Origin: Actinomadura physcomitrii
GTDB taxonomy: Bacteria > Actinomycetota > Actinomycetes > Streptosporangiales > Streptosporangiaceae
Reading direction: 5' to 3'
DNA length: 64,000 nucleotides
Assembly (NCBI RefSeq): GCF_008923205.2
Contig: NZ_WBMS02000011.1
Location: 149,905-213,904 of the forward strand
The translations under genes and the position numbers were made by a program. The notes beneath the pieces are model-generated. The model made no database searches and was not told where the DNA came from. It saw only the letters and a list, made by a program, of their open reading frames with translations. Positions 51,663 through 62,800 of this stretch are shown here, piece by piece; within the stretch, counting starts at the first letter, position 1, and each line of letters begins with the position of its first letter.

Positions 51663-54600
51663 ATGGACGTCTTCGGTGTGCACGAGCGGCTGATCGAGGA
51701 CTACTCCGAGTTCACCGCCTCACTGGTCCAGGTCCGGGACGCCGAGATCGCCGAGCACATGGCGAACGAGGAGCGGGACAAGGTCCGCTGGCCCGACCCG
51801 TGGCTGTCCCTGAACCCGAACTTCGAGCCCGGCGGCACCGTCGACGACCTGGTCGCCGAGGACGCGCCGGACGGCGGCAAGCTCCTGCACCCCGGCTGCG
51901 CCCGCTACTTCCGTGCCCGAAAGGACAAGGACGACCCGGGAGAGCGCACCCTCACCCTGCACCGCCATCAGCGCGAGGCGATCGTGGCGGCGCGCGAGGG
52001 CGACAGCTACGTGCTCACCACCGGAACCGGATCGGGCAAGAGCCTGACCTACTTCGTCCCGATCGTCGACTCGGTCCTGCGCGATCCCGAACCGGGCCGC
52101 ATCAAGGCGATCGTCGTGTACCCGATGAACGCTCTGGCCAACAGCCAGTGGAACGAGCTGGAGAAGTACCTCACCTACGGGATCGCTGCCGACGGCAGGC
52201 CCGTCACGTTCGGCCGCTACACCGGGCAGGAGCGGCAGGACGAGCGCGACCGCATCCTGCGCACCAAGCCCGACATCCTGCTGACCAACTACGTGATGCT
52301 GGAGTACCTGCTGACCCGCCCGGTGGAGCGGCTCCAGCTGATCGGCGCGGCGCAGGGGCTGCGCTTCCTGGTGCTGGACGAACTGCATACCTACCGGGGC
52401 CGGCAGGGCGCGGACGTGGCGATGCTGGTGCGGCGGCTGCGGGAGGCGTGCGCCGCACCGGACCTGCAGTGCGTGGGCACGTCGGCGACCATGGCGACGG
52501 AGGCGACGTTCGCCGCCGCGCAGGAGCGGGTCGCCGGGGTCGCGACCCGGCTGTTCGGTACGCGGATCAAGCCGGGGCGAGTGATCGGCGAGTCGCTGCG
52601 GCGCGCCACCGTGCACGCCGCCCCGTCGCGCGACGAGCTGCGCGCGGGCATCGCCGCTGCGCTGGAGCGGGGTGATCGCGGCTACCACGAGCTGGCGCGC
52701 GACCCGCTCTGCGGTTGGATCGAGTCGACCTTCGGCCTCGCCGAGGAACCGGCGGGGCCCGGGGAAGACCACGGGCGCCTCGTCCGGCGCCGTCCGCAGA
52801 CCCTCCCCAAGGCGGCCGAGCGGCTCGCCGAGGCCGCCGGCGAGCCGGTGGAGCGCTGTGTGAAGGCGATCGAGGAGGCGCTCCGGCAGGGGGCGCGCGA
52901 GCGCCACGAGGTGACGGGCTGGCCGCTGTTCGCGTTCCGGCTCCACCAGTTCCTGACCAAGGGCGACACCGTCCACGTCAGCCTGGAGCCCGAAGGCGTA
53001 CGGCACATCACCAGCCAGTACCAGGTCAGCGTTCCCGGAGACCGCGACAAGATCCTCTTGCCGCTGGCGTTCTGCCGCGAGTGCGGGCAGGAGTACCTCG
53101 TCGTCGCCCGGTCGAGGAAGTCGGGCACCGTCCGCTACACGCCGCGCCAGGAGCAGGACGCGGCGGGCGGCGACGAGGCGAACGGCTACCTGTACGTCAG
53201 CTCCGACCATCCCTGGCCGGTCGAGGATCCCATCGGGGCGGGCCGGCTGCCCGACTCCTGGTACGGCACCGACGACAGTGGCGCCGACTACGTCCTGCCG
53301 AGCCTGCGCGACCACCTCCCGCAGGAGGTCTGGGTCGGGACGGACGGCACCGAGCGCCCGCCCGGCGAGGGCCTGCGCGCGGCCTACTTCTCCACCCCGT
53401 TCCGGTTCTGCCTGCGCTGCCGCGTCTCCTACGCGCAGACCCGCGGCCAGGACTTCGCCAAGCTGGCCTCCCATGCCGCGGAGGGCCGCAGCTCGGCCGT
53501 CTCGGTGATCAGTTCCAGCGTGGTGCGCAGCCTGCGCACCCAGGAGGGGCTCGGCAGGAGGGCCCGCAAGCTGCTGACGTTCGTCGACAACCGCCAGGAC
53601 GCCAGCCTCCAGGCCGGGTTCTTCAACGACTTCGCGCAGGTCACGCAGGTGCGGGGCGCCCTGTACCGGGCGGCGGACGCGGCGGGGGAGCGGGGCCTCA
53701 CCCACGAGACCGTCGCGCAGGAGGTGGAGCGGGCGCTCGACCTCGAGATGGAGGCGTTCGCGCAGAATCCCCGCGTGAAGTTCAGCCAGAAGGAGAACGT
53801 GCGGAGGGCGCTGCGGCAGGTGCTGTCCTACCGCCTCTACGCCGATCTGGAACGCGGCTGGCGCGTGACGATGCCGAACCTGGAGCAGACCGGCCTGATC
53901 CGTTTCGCGTACGTCGACCTGCCCGAGATCGCCGCCGACGAGGAGAGCTGGCGGGACGCCCACCCCCTTCTGCGTGGCGACGGGCCCGCGCACCGGGAGG
54001 AGATCGCGCACATCCTGCTGGACGAGATGCGCCGCCAGCTCACCGTCGACGTGGACGTGCTGAACCCGGACGGCCACGAGCGGCTCCAGAACCTGTCCGA
54101 CCAGCTTCTCAAGGGTGTCTGGTCGCTTCCGCCGCGGGAGCCGAGGATCCCGGCCCGGACCGTCTACGCGGTCCCGTCGGGCCGCGGCGGCAGCAAGGAC
54201 AGCGTGCACTTCACCGGCCGCAGCGCGCTCGGCCGCTATCTGCGCCGCCCGCGCGAGTTCGCGTCCCCGCTGTCCGTCGACGACGCCCAGGCGGTCATCC
54301 GCAGCCTGCTGCGCGTGCTGGAGGAGGCGGGCCTGCTCGCCGTCGTCGACGAGGGGCGCGACGGCGCGCTCGGCTACCGGTTGAAGGCGTCCGCGCTGGT
54401 CTGGCGGGCGGGCGACGGCCGGTCCGGTGCTCCCGACCCGCTCCGCAAGGTGGTGGACGACGGCGCCGGCATCCGGGTCAACGCCTTCTTCCGCGACCTG
54501 TACCGCGAGACCGCCGGTCTGCTGGCCGGGCTGGAGGCCCGCGAGCACACCGCCCAGGTCACGGTCGAGGACCGCATGCAGCGCGAGGAAGCGTTCCGCG

Positions 54601-56942
54601 AGGGCGAGCTTCCGCTGCTGTACTGCTCGCCCACGATGGAACTGGGCGTGGACATCTCCGACCTCAACGCCGTCGGCATGCGCAACGTCCCGCCGACGCC
54701 GGCGAACTACGCGCAGCGCGCCGGACGCGCCGGGCGCAGCGGCCAGCCTGCGCTGGTGACCACGTACTGCTCGACGGGCCGCGCCCACGACCAGTACTAC
54801 TTCCGCCGGTCGGACCTGATGGTCGCGGGCAGCGTCGAGCCGCCCAAGCTCGATCTGACCAACGAGGATCTGCTGCGTTCCCACGTCCACGCGATCTGGC
54901 TCGCGGAGACGGGCGCGTCGCTGCACTCGCGGATGGGCGACGTCCTGGACGTCTCGGGCGAGGAGCCGACCCTGGAGATCAAGCCCCATCTGTGGGAGCA
55001 GTTCGCCGACGAGGGCGCCCGGCGCCGCGCCGTCGACCGCGCGGAGCGCATCATCGCCGGCCTGGCCGGCGGCGACGACGGCGGGCCCGGCGGCGGCGCG
55101 GCGAACATTCGCGATACGTCGTGGTGGTACGAGGACTGGGTCCGAGACGTGGTGCGGGGCGCCGCCGAGCGGTTCGACGCCGCCTGCGACCGGTGGCGGC
55201 AGCTGTACCGGGCCGCGCTCGCCGAGCAGCGGGAGCAGAACCGCCGGGTCGTGGACGACTCGACCGACCCCAAGTCCCGCCGCCAGGCGCAGCGCCGTCG
55301 CATGGACGCCGAGAACCAGCTCAAGCTGCTGAAGAACGAGCCGACCGGCGGCTCCGGCGACGGCTCTGAACGCGAGCGGGAGGTCCAGTTCAGCGACTTC
55401 TACACCTACCGCTACTTCGCCTCCGAGGGCTTCCTGCCCGGCTACTCCTTCCCGAGGCTGCCGCTCGCCGCCTACATCCCGGGCGAGCGCAGGCGCGGCA
55501 CCTACATCCAGCGGCCCCGGTTCATCGCGGTCGGCGAGTTCGGGCCGGGCGCGCTGATCTACCACGAGGGCGCCCGCTACCAGGTCGCGAGCGTGCAGGT
55601 CCCGGCGGGCGCGGAGGCCGGCGAGGTCGGCACCACCGAGGCCCGCATCTGCGGTTCGTGCGGGTACTGGCACGCCCGGCAGGCGGGCGTGGACCGCTGT
55701 GAGGAGTGCGGCGCCGGACTCGGCGGCGTGCTGCCGAACCTGATGCATCTGCAGACCGTCCACACGGTGCGGCGGCAGCGGATCTCCTCCGACGAGGAGG
55801 AGCGGCGCCGCGCCGGGTTCGAGCTGCAGACCGTGTACCGGTTCAGCGCGCACGGGTCCCGCCCGGGCCGGGTGCACGCGGACGTGGAGAACGACGGCGT
55901 CCCGATCGCCGAGCTGGTGTACGGGGACGCGGCGGCGGTCCGCGTCATCAACCGGGGGCGCCGCCGCCGCAGGGACGCGAGCGACATCGGGTTCTGGCTC
56001 GACCCGGTCCGGGGCCGCTGGCTCAGCGAGTCCCGCGCGGCCGACCTCACGCCGGAGGACGCGGAGCTCGGCGCGCTGAAGGACGCCGTCCGCGCGGTCA
56101 AGGTCGTCCCGTTCGTCGAGGACCACAAGAACATCTGCGTGTTCCGGCTCGCCCGCCCGGTGTCGGAGACGGAGGCGGTCACCCTCCGGTACGCGCTGGA
56201 GCGCGGGATGGAGGCGCTGTTCCAGTTGGAGGACGCGGAGCTGACCAGCGAGTGGCTGCCGGACCCCGACGGGCGCGGCCGGATGCTGTTCGTGGAGAGC
56301 GCGGAGGGCGGCGCGGGGGCGCTGCGGCGGCTGCACGACGAGGGCGGCCTGCTCGCCGAGGTGGCGAAGAAGGCTTTGGGGATCATGCACGTCGAACCGG
56401 GCACGCTCGACGATCTCGGGTCGGCGCCCGGCGCCCGCGAGCGCTGCGAGCGCGGCTGCTACGACTGCCTGCTGTCCTACACCAACCAGGGCTTCCACCA
56501 GCTCATCGACCGGCACGCCGCCGTCGGGGTACTGGCGGAGCTGGCCGGGTCGTGGACGCGGGCGCGCGGCGCGCAGCGGGGCACCGCCGAGGAGTACGCC
56601 GCCGGCCTCGCGGCCGATTCCGGCAGCGGCCTGGAACGCGAGTTCGTCACGTTCCTGAAGGAGAACGACTATCGTCTGCCTGACGAGGCGCAGCCGCTGA
56701 TCAGCGATGCCCTGGCCCGCCCCGACTTCGTGTACCGGACGCCCGCCGGGCCGGTGGCGGTGTTCGTGGACGGCCCGCCGCACCTGTACCCGGCGGTGTG
56801 GGAGCGCGACGTCCAGTGCGAGGGGCGGCTGCTGGACCTCGGCTGGCTGGTGGTCAGGTTCGGCGGCGACAAGACGAGATGGAGCGAGATCGTGGGCGAG
56901 TACCCGAGCGTGTTCGGCGGCGGACGGGGCGGCGCCCGATGA
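51663..56942 (+). CDS. Giant DEAD/DEAH helicase with DUF1998 and C-terminal nuclease-like domain (DrmA/DrmB- or DruE-like)
   Basis: 1759 aa. Helicase core: LTTGTGSGKSLTYFVPIVDS (Walker A near residue 119), IVVYPMNALANSQWNELEKY, VLDELHTYRGRQGADVAML, GTSATM, and helicase C with LYCSPTMELGVDISDLNAVG, NYAQRAGRAGRSGQPALV. Zinc-type cysteines lie in FCRECGQEY (about 470), FCLRCRVSY and CGSCGYWHARQAGVDRCEEC (about 1330). CERGCYDCLLSYTNQGFHQL near 1595 is the DUF1998/MZB signature. Residues 1680-1755 (LARPDFVYR, VAVFVDGPPHL, RDVQCEGRLLDLGWLVVRFG) look like a Vsr/DUF559-type nuclease. It combines features split between DrmA and DrmB of DISARM, and also resembles DruE of Druantia. ATG 51663 follows GGGGAGAG. 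Its stop overlaps the next start (ATGA). First gene of a coupled trio. Confidence 0.85.
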   Translation: MDVFGVHERLIEDYSEFTASLVQVRDAEIAEHMANEERDKVRWPDPWLSLNPNFEPGGTVDDLVAEDAPDGGKLLHPGCARYFRARKDKDDPGERTLTLHRHQREAIVAAREGDSYVLTTGTGSGKSLTYFVPIVDSVLRDPEPGRIKAIVVYPMNALANSQWNELEKYLTYGIAADGRPVTFGRYTGQERQDERDRILRTKPDILLTNYVMLEYLLTRPVERLQLIGAAQGLRFLVLDELHTYRGRQGADVAMLVRRLREACAAPDLQCVGTSATMATEATFAAAQERVAGVATRLFGTRIKPGRVIGESLRRATVHAAPSRDELRAGIAAALERGDRGYHELARDPLCGWIESTFGLAEEPAGPGEDHGRLVRRRPQTLPKAAERLAEAAGEPVERCVKAIEEALRQGARERHEVTGWPLFAFRLHQFLTKGDTVHVSLEPEGVRHITSQYQVSVPGDRDKILLPLAFCRECGQEYLVVARSRKSGTVRYTPRQEQDAAGGDEANGYLYVSSDHPWPVEDPIGAGRLPDSWYGTDDSGADYVLPSLRDHLPQEVWVGTDGTERPPGEGLRAAYFSTPFRFCLRCRVSYAQTRGQDFAKLASHAAEGRSSAVSVISSSVVRSLRTQEGLGRRARKLLTFVDNRQDASLQAGFFNDFAQVTQVRGALYRAADAAGERGLTHETVAQEVERALDLEMEAFAQNPRVKFSQKENVRRALRQVLSYRLYADLERGWRVTMPNLEQTGLIRFAYVDLPEIAADEESWRDAHPLLRGDGPAHREEIAHILLDEMRRQLTVDVDVLNPDGHERLQNLSDQLLKGVWSLPPREPRIPARTVYAVPSGRGGSKDSVHFTGRSALGRYLRRPREFASPLSVDDAQAVIRSLLRVLEEAGLLAVVDEGRDGALGYRLKASALVWRAGDGRSGAPDPLRKVVDDGAGIRVNAFFRDLYRETAGLLAGLEAREHTAQVTVEDRMQREEAFREGELPLLYCSPTMELGVDISDLNAVGMRNVPPTPANYAQRAGRAGRSGQPALVTTYCSTGRAHDQYYFRRSDLMVAGSVEPPKLDLTNEDLLRSHVHAIWLAETGASLHSRMGDVLDVSGEEPTLEIKPHLWEQFADEGARRRAVDRAERIIAGLAGGDDGGPGGGAANIRDTSWWYEDWVRDVVRGAAERFDAACDRWRQLYRAALAEQREQNRRVVDDSTDPKSRRQAQRRRMDAENQLKLLKNEPTGGSGDGSEREREVQFSDFYTYRYFASEGFLPGYSFPRLPLAAYIPGERRRGTYIQRPRFIAVGEFGPGALIYHEGARYQVASVQVPAGAEAGEVGTTEARICGSCGYWHARQAGVDRCEECGAGLGGVLPNLMHLQTVHTVRRQRISSDEEERRRAGFELQTVYRFSAHGSRPGRVHADVENDGVPIAELVYGDAAAVRVINRGRRRRRDASDIGFWLDPVRGRWLSESRAADLTPEDAELGALKDAVRAVKVVPFVEDHKNICVFRLARPVSETEAVTLRYALERGMEALFQLEDAELTSEWLPDPDGRGRMLFVESAEGGAGALRRLHDEGGLLAEVAKKALGIMHVEPGTLDDLGSAPGARERCERGCYDCLLSYTNQGFHQLIDRHAAVGVLAELAGSWTRARGAQRGTAEEYAAGLAADSGSGLEREFVTFLKENDYRLPDEAQPLISDALARPDFVYRTPAGPVAVFVDGPPHLYPAVWERDVQCEGRLLDLGWLVVRFGGDKTRWSEIVGEYPSVFGGGRGGAR

Positions 56943-59827
56943 CCGCGGCGGCGTTCGCGCCGGGAGCGCTCGTCACCGCCCGCGGCCGGGAATGGGTCGT
57001 CCTGCCCGACAGCACGCCCGGGTTCGTCCTCGCGCGCCCGCTCAACGGCGACGGCGAGTTCACCACGGGCCTGTTCCCGGGCGAGGTCGAGCCCGCGAGC
57101 TTCCCCCGCCCCACCGGCGACGCGGACGACATCGGCGACAGCGTCGCCGCCGGGCTGCTGCGCACCGCGATGCGGATCGGGTTCACCTCCACCGCGGGGC
57201 CGTTCCGGTCGCTGGCCGCGATCGCCGTGGAGCCGCGCCAGTACCAGTTGCTGCCGCTGCTGCTGGCGCTGCGGATGGACGTGGTCCGGCTGCTGATCGC
57301 CGATGACGTCGGCATCGGCAAGACCGTCGAGGCGTCCCTGATCGCCAAGGAGCTGCTGGAGCAGGGCGAGGCGGAGCGGCTGACCGTGCTGTGCTCGCCG
57401 GCGCTCGCCGAGCAGTGGCAGGCGGAGCTGCGCGACAAGTTCGGCATCGACGCGGCGCTCGTCCTGCCGTCGACGGTGACGCGGCTGGACCGCGACCTGT
57501 ACCCGGACGAGTCGCTGTTCGAGCGGTACCCGTACACGGTGGTGTCGACCGACTTCATCAAGGGCGACCGGCGCCGCGCCCAGTTCCTGCGGTCGTGCCC
57601 GGAGCTGGTCATCGTGGACGAGGCGCACACCTGCGTCCCGGCGGGCGGGGCGGGCGGCGTCCAGCGCCAGCGCCGCTACGACCTGCTGACCGAGCTGTCC
57701 AGGGACCCGGACCGGCACCTGATCCTCGTCACCGCGACGCCGCACAGCGGCAAGGAGGACGCCTTCCGCGACCTCATCGGCCTCCTCGATCCCGAGCTGG
57801 CCGAGCTGGACCTGGAGACCGAGAAGGGCCGCGACCGGCTGGCCCGCCACTACGTGCAGCGCCGCCGCCGCGACATCCGCCGCTACCTCGACGAGGACAC
57901 CCGGTTCCCGCAGGACCGGCTGACCTGGGAGGCCGACTACGAGCAGTCCGGCGACTACGCCGACCTGATGCGCGACGTGCTGTCCTACGCCCGCGAGACG
58001 GTCACCGACACCTCGACCGGCGAGGTCCGCCGCCAGGTCCGCTGGTGGTCGGCGCTGGCGCTGCTGCGGTCGGTGGCGTCCTCGCCGCGGGCCGCCGCCG
58101 CGACGCTGGAGGCCCGGTCGGCCGCGGCCGCCGCCGAGACGGTCGCGGAGGCGGACGCGCTCGGGTCGGCGGGGGTCCTGGACTCCCTCGACGACGACCC
58201 GATGGAGGGCGGGGACGTCGCGCCGGGCGCCGGCGACGACGAGCTGTCCGGCGGTGCCCGCGCCCGGCTGCGCGCCATGGCCGCCAGGGCCCGTGAGCTG
58301 GAGGGCGCGGAGAAGGACGCCAAGCTCGCCACGCTGATCGACGAGGTCAAGGCGCTGCTCACCGACGGCTACGACCCGATCGTGTTCTGCCGCTACATCC
58401 CGACCGCCGAGTACGTCGCCGCGCATCTGGCGAAGGCGCTGAAGCGGTCGGCCGCCGTCGACGCGGTCACCGGAACCCTGCCGCCCGCCGAGCGCGTCGC
58501 CCGCATCAACGCCCTCACCGCGCAGCCCAAGCGGCACGTCCTGGTCGCGACGGACTGCCTGTCGGAGGGCGTCAACCTCCAGGAGCACTTCCGCGCCGTC
58601 GTGCACTACGACCTCGCCTGGAACCCCACCCGCCACGAGCAGCGCGAGGGACGCGTCGACCGGTTCGGGCAGCGCGCGTCCCGCGTCCGCGCCGTCACCA
58701 TGATCGGCCTCGACAACGGCATCGACGGCCTGGTCCTGGACGTGCTGATCCGCAAGCACGCCGCGATCGCCAAGGCCACCGGCGTCGCCGTGCCCGTCCC
58801 CGAACGCAGCGAGACCGTGATCAACGCCCTGGTCGAGGGGCTGCTGCTGCGCCGCGACGACGCCGACCAGCTCACCATCCCCGGCGTGGCGGGGGAGAGC
58901 ACCAAGCGGCTGCACCGCCAGTGGGAGAGCGCCGCCGCCCGCGAGTCCAGGGTCATCACCAAGTACGCCCACTCCGGCGTCAAGGAGCTGGACGAGGTGC
59001 GCAGGGAGGCCGTCGAGGCCCGCACCGCGCTCGGCCGGCACACCGACGTCGCCCGGTTCGTCCGCGAGTCGATGGCCGCGCTCGGCGGCGCCGTCCAGGT
59101 GGACGAGCACGGCTTCACCGTCCAGACGCAGGGCCTGCCGATCGGCACCCGGCACGCCCTCGGCCTGGTCGGCGCCGCCGACGACGAGTCGAAGGCCCCC
59201 GAGCTGGCGTTCGTGCGCGACCTGCCCGTCCCGCCGGGGCAGCACGCCCTCGTCCGGACCGACCCGCTGGTCATCGCGCTCGCGCGCTCCGTCGTGGACG
59301 CCGCGCTCGACCCGCGCCTCCCCGACAAGCAGCGGCCCGCCCGCCGCTGCGGCGCCATCCGCACCACCGCCGTGACGGCCCGCACCACGCTGCTGCTGGT
59401 GCGGTACCGGTTCCACCTCACGCTGCCCGGACGCGCCCGCACCCGCGCCCTCGTCGCCGAGGACGCGCAGATCCTCGCCTACCGCTCCGGCCCCGACGGC
59501 CGCGAATGGCTCGACGACGCCGAGGTCACCGCGCTGCTCGGCGCCGGCCCGGACGCCAACGTGCTCCCCGAGCTGGTGACCCGCGCCGTCGCGGCCTCCA
59601 TCGCCGAACTCGGCGACCCGCCCGTCCCCGGCGAGCCCGCGCCGCCCGGCGGCGTCCAGGCCGACCTGGACGCCCGCGCCGCCGGCCTCGCCGACCGCCT
59701 CAAGGACGCCCACCGCCGCGTCCGCGCCTCCGTCGGCGCGGTCCGCCGCGGCCTGGACGTCCGCCCCCACGACCACGCCGACGTCCTCGGCCTCTACGTC
59801 TACCTGCCCGCCGGAGGAGCCCGGTGA
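56939..59827 (+). CDS. drmD: SNF2-family helicase (DrmD-like)
   Basis: 962 aa. SF2/Snf2 motifs in order: [19 protein letters not shown] [18 protein letters not shown], Walker [48 protein letters not shown], then helicase C with [39 protein letters not shown], and [18 protein letters not shown]. The C-terminal 400 residues are helical with no named domain. Size and layout match DrmD of class 1 DISARM. It is coupled to both neighbours by 4-nt overlaps, directly ahead of the methylase, as drmD precedes drmMI in known loci. Symbol given by resemblance. Confidence 0.82.
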   Translation: MTAAAFAPGALVTARGREWVVLPDSTPGFVLARPLNGDGEFTTGLFPGEVEPASFPRPTGDADDIGDSVAAGLLRTAMRIGFTSTAGPFRSLAAIAVEPRQYQLLPLLLALRMDVVRLLIADDVGIGKTVEASLIAKELLEQGEAERLTVLCSPALAEQWQAELRDKFGIDAALVLPSTVTRLDRDLYPDESLFERYPYTVVSTDFIKGDRRRAQFLRSCPELVIVDEAHTCVPAGGAGGVQRQRRYDLLTELSRDPDRHLILVTATPHSGKEDAFRDLIGLLDPELAELDLETEKGRDRLARHYVQRRRRDIRRYLDEDTRFPQDRLTWEADYEQSGDYADLMRDVLSYARETVTDTSTGEVRRQVRWWSALALLRSVASSPRAAAATLEARSAAAAAETVAEADALGSAGVLDSLDDDPMEGGDVAPGAGDDELSGGARARLRAMAARARELEGAEKDAKLATLIDEVKALLTDGYDPIVFCRYIPTAEYVAAHLAKALKRSAAVDAVTGTLPPAERVARINALTAQPKRHVLVATDCLSEGVNLQEHFRAVVHYDLAWNPTRHEQREGRVDRFGQRASRVRAVTMIGLDNGIDGLVLDVLIRKHAAIAKATGVAVPVPERSETVINALVEGLLLRRDDADQLTIPGVAGESTKRLHRQWESAAARESRVITKYAHSGVKELDEVRREAVEARTALGRHTDVARFVRESMAALGGAVQVDEHGFTVQTQGLPIGTRHALGLVGAADDESKAPELAFVRDLPVPPGQHALVRTDPLVIALARSVVDAALDPRLPDKQRPARRCGAIRTTAVTARTTLLLVRYRFHLTLPGRARTRALVAEDAQILAYRSGPDGREWLDDAEVTALLGAGPDANVLPELVTRAVAASIAELGDPPVPGEPAPPGGVQADLDARAAGLADRLKDAHRRVRASVGAVRRGLDVRPHDHADVLGLYVYLPAGGAR

Positions 59828-62800
59828 CCTCCCCCTACACCGCCGTCACCGTCGAGGGCGGCCTGCTGTCCGCCGACCTGATCGAGCGGATCAGGTCCGC
59901 CGACCGGGACCTGCCCGGCAACCGCCCCGAGGACTACCACCTCGCCGCGGGCGAGCGGCTCGGCGAGGCCGCCAGCCGCAAGTGGGAGTACCTCAAGGGC
60001 GCCTACGCCGCGTTCCGCGACCGGCTCGCCGCGCTGCCCGACAGCGACCCGGCCACCACCGAGACCCGCGAGCGCTGGCTGCTGCGGCTGTTCGACGAGC
60101 TCGGCTACGGGCGCCTCACCTACCTGCGCGGCGGCATCGCCGTCGGGGACAGGACGTACCCGATCTCGCACCGCTGGGGCGAGCACGTCGCCGTGCACCT
60201 GCTCGGCTGGCACGCCGACCTCGACCGCCGCACCGGGCACCGCGGCGAGTCCGCCCGCGCCCCGCAGTCGATGGTGCAGGAGTTCCTCAACGGCAGCGAC
60301 GCCCACCTGTGGGGCGTGCTGTCCAACGGGCGGCTGCTGCGCATCGTCCGCGACTCCAAGACCCTCGTCAGCTCCGCCTACGTCCAGTTCGACCTGGAAG
60401 CCATCTTCGACGGCGACCTGTACCCGGAGTTCGTGCAGCTCTTCGCGATGCTGCACTCCTCCCGGCTCGAGCCGCTGCCGCGCGAGGACGGCGGCGAGCC
60501 CACGGTCGCCGACTGCTGGCTGGAGCGCTGGCGCGACCACGCCATCGAGACCGGCAGCCGCGCCCGCGAGCAGCTCCGCAAGAACGTCGAGAAGGCCCTC
60601 AACGAACTCGGCACCGGCTTCCTGGAGGCCAACCCCCCGCTGCGGGAGGAGCTGACGTCCGGGCGCCTCACCCGCCACGACTTCCACCACGAGCTGCTCC
60701 GCCTCGCCTACCAGCTCATCTTCCTGTTCGTCGCCGAAGGACGCGGCGCCCTGCTCCTCCCGGACCCGCCGGACGCCACCCCCGGCGAGCGCGCCGAACT
60801 CAACGCGGCCCGCGACCGGTACACCAAGTACTTCTCGGTGGAACGGCTCCGCCGCATCGCCTCGCGCCGCCGCGGCGACCGCCACCCCGACCTGTGGCGC
60901 ACCCTCGTTGTGGTGCTCGACGCCCTCGGCTCCGACGAGGGACGCCCCGAACTCGCCCTGCCCGCCCTCGGCGGCCTGTTCTTCCGCGCCGGCGACCCCC
61001 TCGCCGACGGCGCCGGCGACGGCCCCGCGCCCGACCTGCTGCGCGCCTGCGAGCTGACCAACGAGCGGCTGCTCGGCGCGATCCGCCTGCTCACCACCTT
61101 CAAGGACCGGAAGGGGCGCCTGCACCGCGTCGACTACCGCCACCTCGACGCCGAGGAACTGGGCAGCGTCTACGAGTCGCTCCTCGAACTGGAACCCCGC
61201 CCGGACTGCGCCGAAGCCGTCTTCCGCCTGGAGGAGCTGCCCGGCAACCAGCGCAAGACGACGGGCTCGTACTACACGCCCACCGCGCTCATCGACGAGC
61301 TGCTGAAGACCACCCTCGACCCGGTCATCGACGAGTACGCCAAGGACCGCAACCCCGACGACCTCCTGAAGATCACCGTCTGCGACCCCGCCTGCGGCTC
61401 CGGGCACTTCCTCGTCGCCGCCGCCCGCCGCATCGCCCGCCGGTACGCCGCCCTCTGGAACGACGAGGAGGAGCCGACCCCGGCGACCATCCGCGACGCC
61501 ATGCACAAGGTCGTCGGACGCTGCCTCTACGGCGTCGACCTCAACCCGATGGCCGCCGAACTGGCGAAGGTCTCCCTGTGGCTCGAATCGCTGCAGCCCG
61601 GCCGGCCGCTCGCGTTCCTCGACACCCGCATCAAGGTCGGCAACTCCCTCCTCGGCACGACCCCCAAGCTCCTCTTCCAGGGGATCCCGGACGAGGCGTA
61701 CAAGGCCATCGGCGACGACGACAAGAAGGTCATCACCGATATCCGCAGGCAGAACGCCAAGGAGCGCGGTCGCCAGCTCTCCCTTCACGACGAGGGACTC
61801 TTCGACCTGGGGCAGCCAGAGTCCGACGACACGGCCGTGCTGACCGAGCAGGCCACCGCCCTCAACCGGATGCGGATCACGTCGATCGCCGACATCCGCG
61901 AGCAGGCCCGCCGCTTCCGCGCCCTCCTCGGCTCCCCAAACCTCGCCCAGCGTAAGCGCGTCGCGGACGCCTGGTGCGCCGCGTTCGTGTTCCCCAAACA
62001 GCGGACCCCGCGCCCCATCACCACCGCGACCCTCAAGATCATGGGCGGCGACGAGACCGCCCGCGACGACTTCCCGCAGGCGGCGCCCACCGAGGAGATG
62101 GAGCGGGAACTCACCGAGATCACCAAGCGCTACCAGTTCTTCCACTGGCACCTGGAGTTCCCGGACGTCTTCCGAGTCGGCGACGACGAAGCCCGCGACG
62201 CCAACCCCGACACGGGCTGGCAGGGCGGCTTCAGCTGCGTCCTCGGCAACCCGCCCTGGGAGCGCGTCAAGCTCCAGGAACAGGAGTTCTTCGCATCCCG
62301 CAGCGACGAGATCGCCACGGCCGCCAACGCCGCCGCGCGCAAGAAGCTCATCAACGCGCTCAAGGACAGCGACGAGCCCACCGACCGATCCCTCTACGCC
62401 GATTTCCAGGCGGAACTGCGCAAGTCGACAGGCTGGAGCCAGATGCTCCGCTCGACCGGCCGCTACCCGCTGACCGGACGCGGCGACGTCAACACCTACT
62501 CGGTCTTCGCCGAGACCGCCCGGACCATCATCGCCACGCGCGGACGCAGCGGCCTGGTGCTCCCCACAGGCATCGCCACCGACGCCACCACGGCACCCTT
62601 CTTCGGCGACCTGGTCCGTAACAGCAAGCTCGTCTCGTTCCTGGAGTTCGAGAACGAGGAATTCCTGCTCAGCAAGGACGTTCACCACAGCTTCCGCTTC
62701 TGCCTGCTCAGCACGGCCGGCCGTGAGACACGGATTGAGGAGGCCGCTTTCTCCTTCGGCGCCCGCCAGATCTCGGACATCGAGAACCGCCGCTTCACCA

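Noticed and set aside
51720..56783. A 1687-codon open frame opposite the giant helicase
   Set aside because: No domain, biased composition, and the plus strand has complete helicase motifs and normal third-position bias. It is a shadow frame.
59800..62688. A 962-codon open frame opposite the methylase
   Set aside because: It ends just where the low-GC patch begins, as expected if it exists only because of GC-rich codons on the coding strand.
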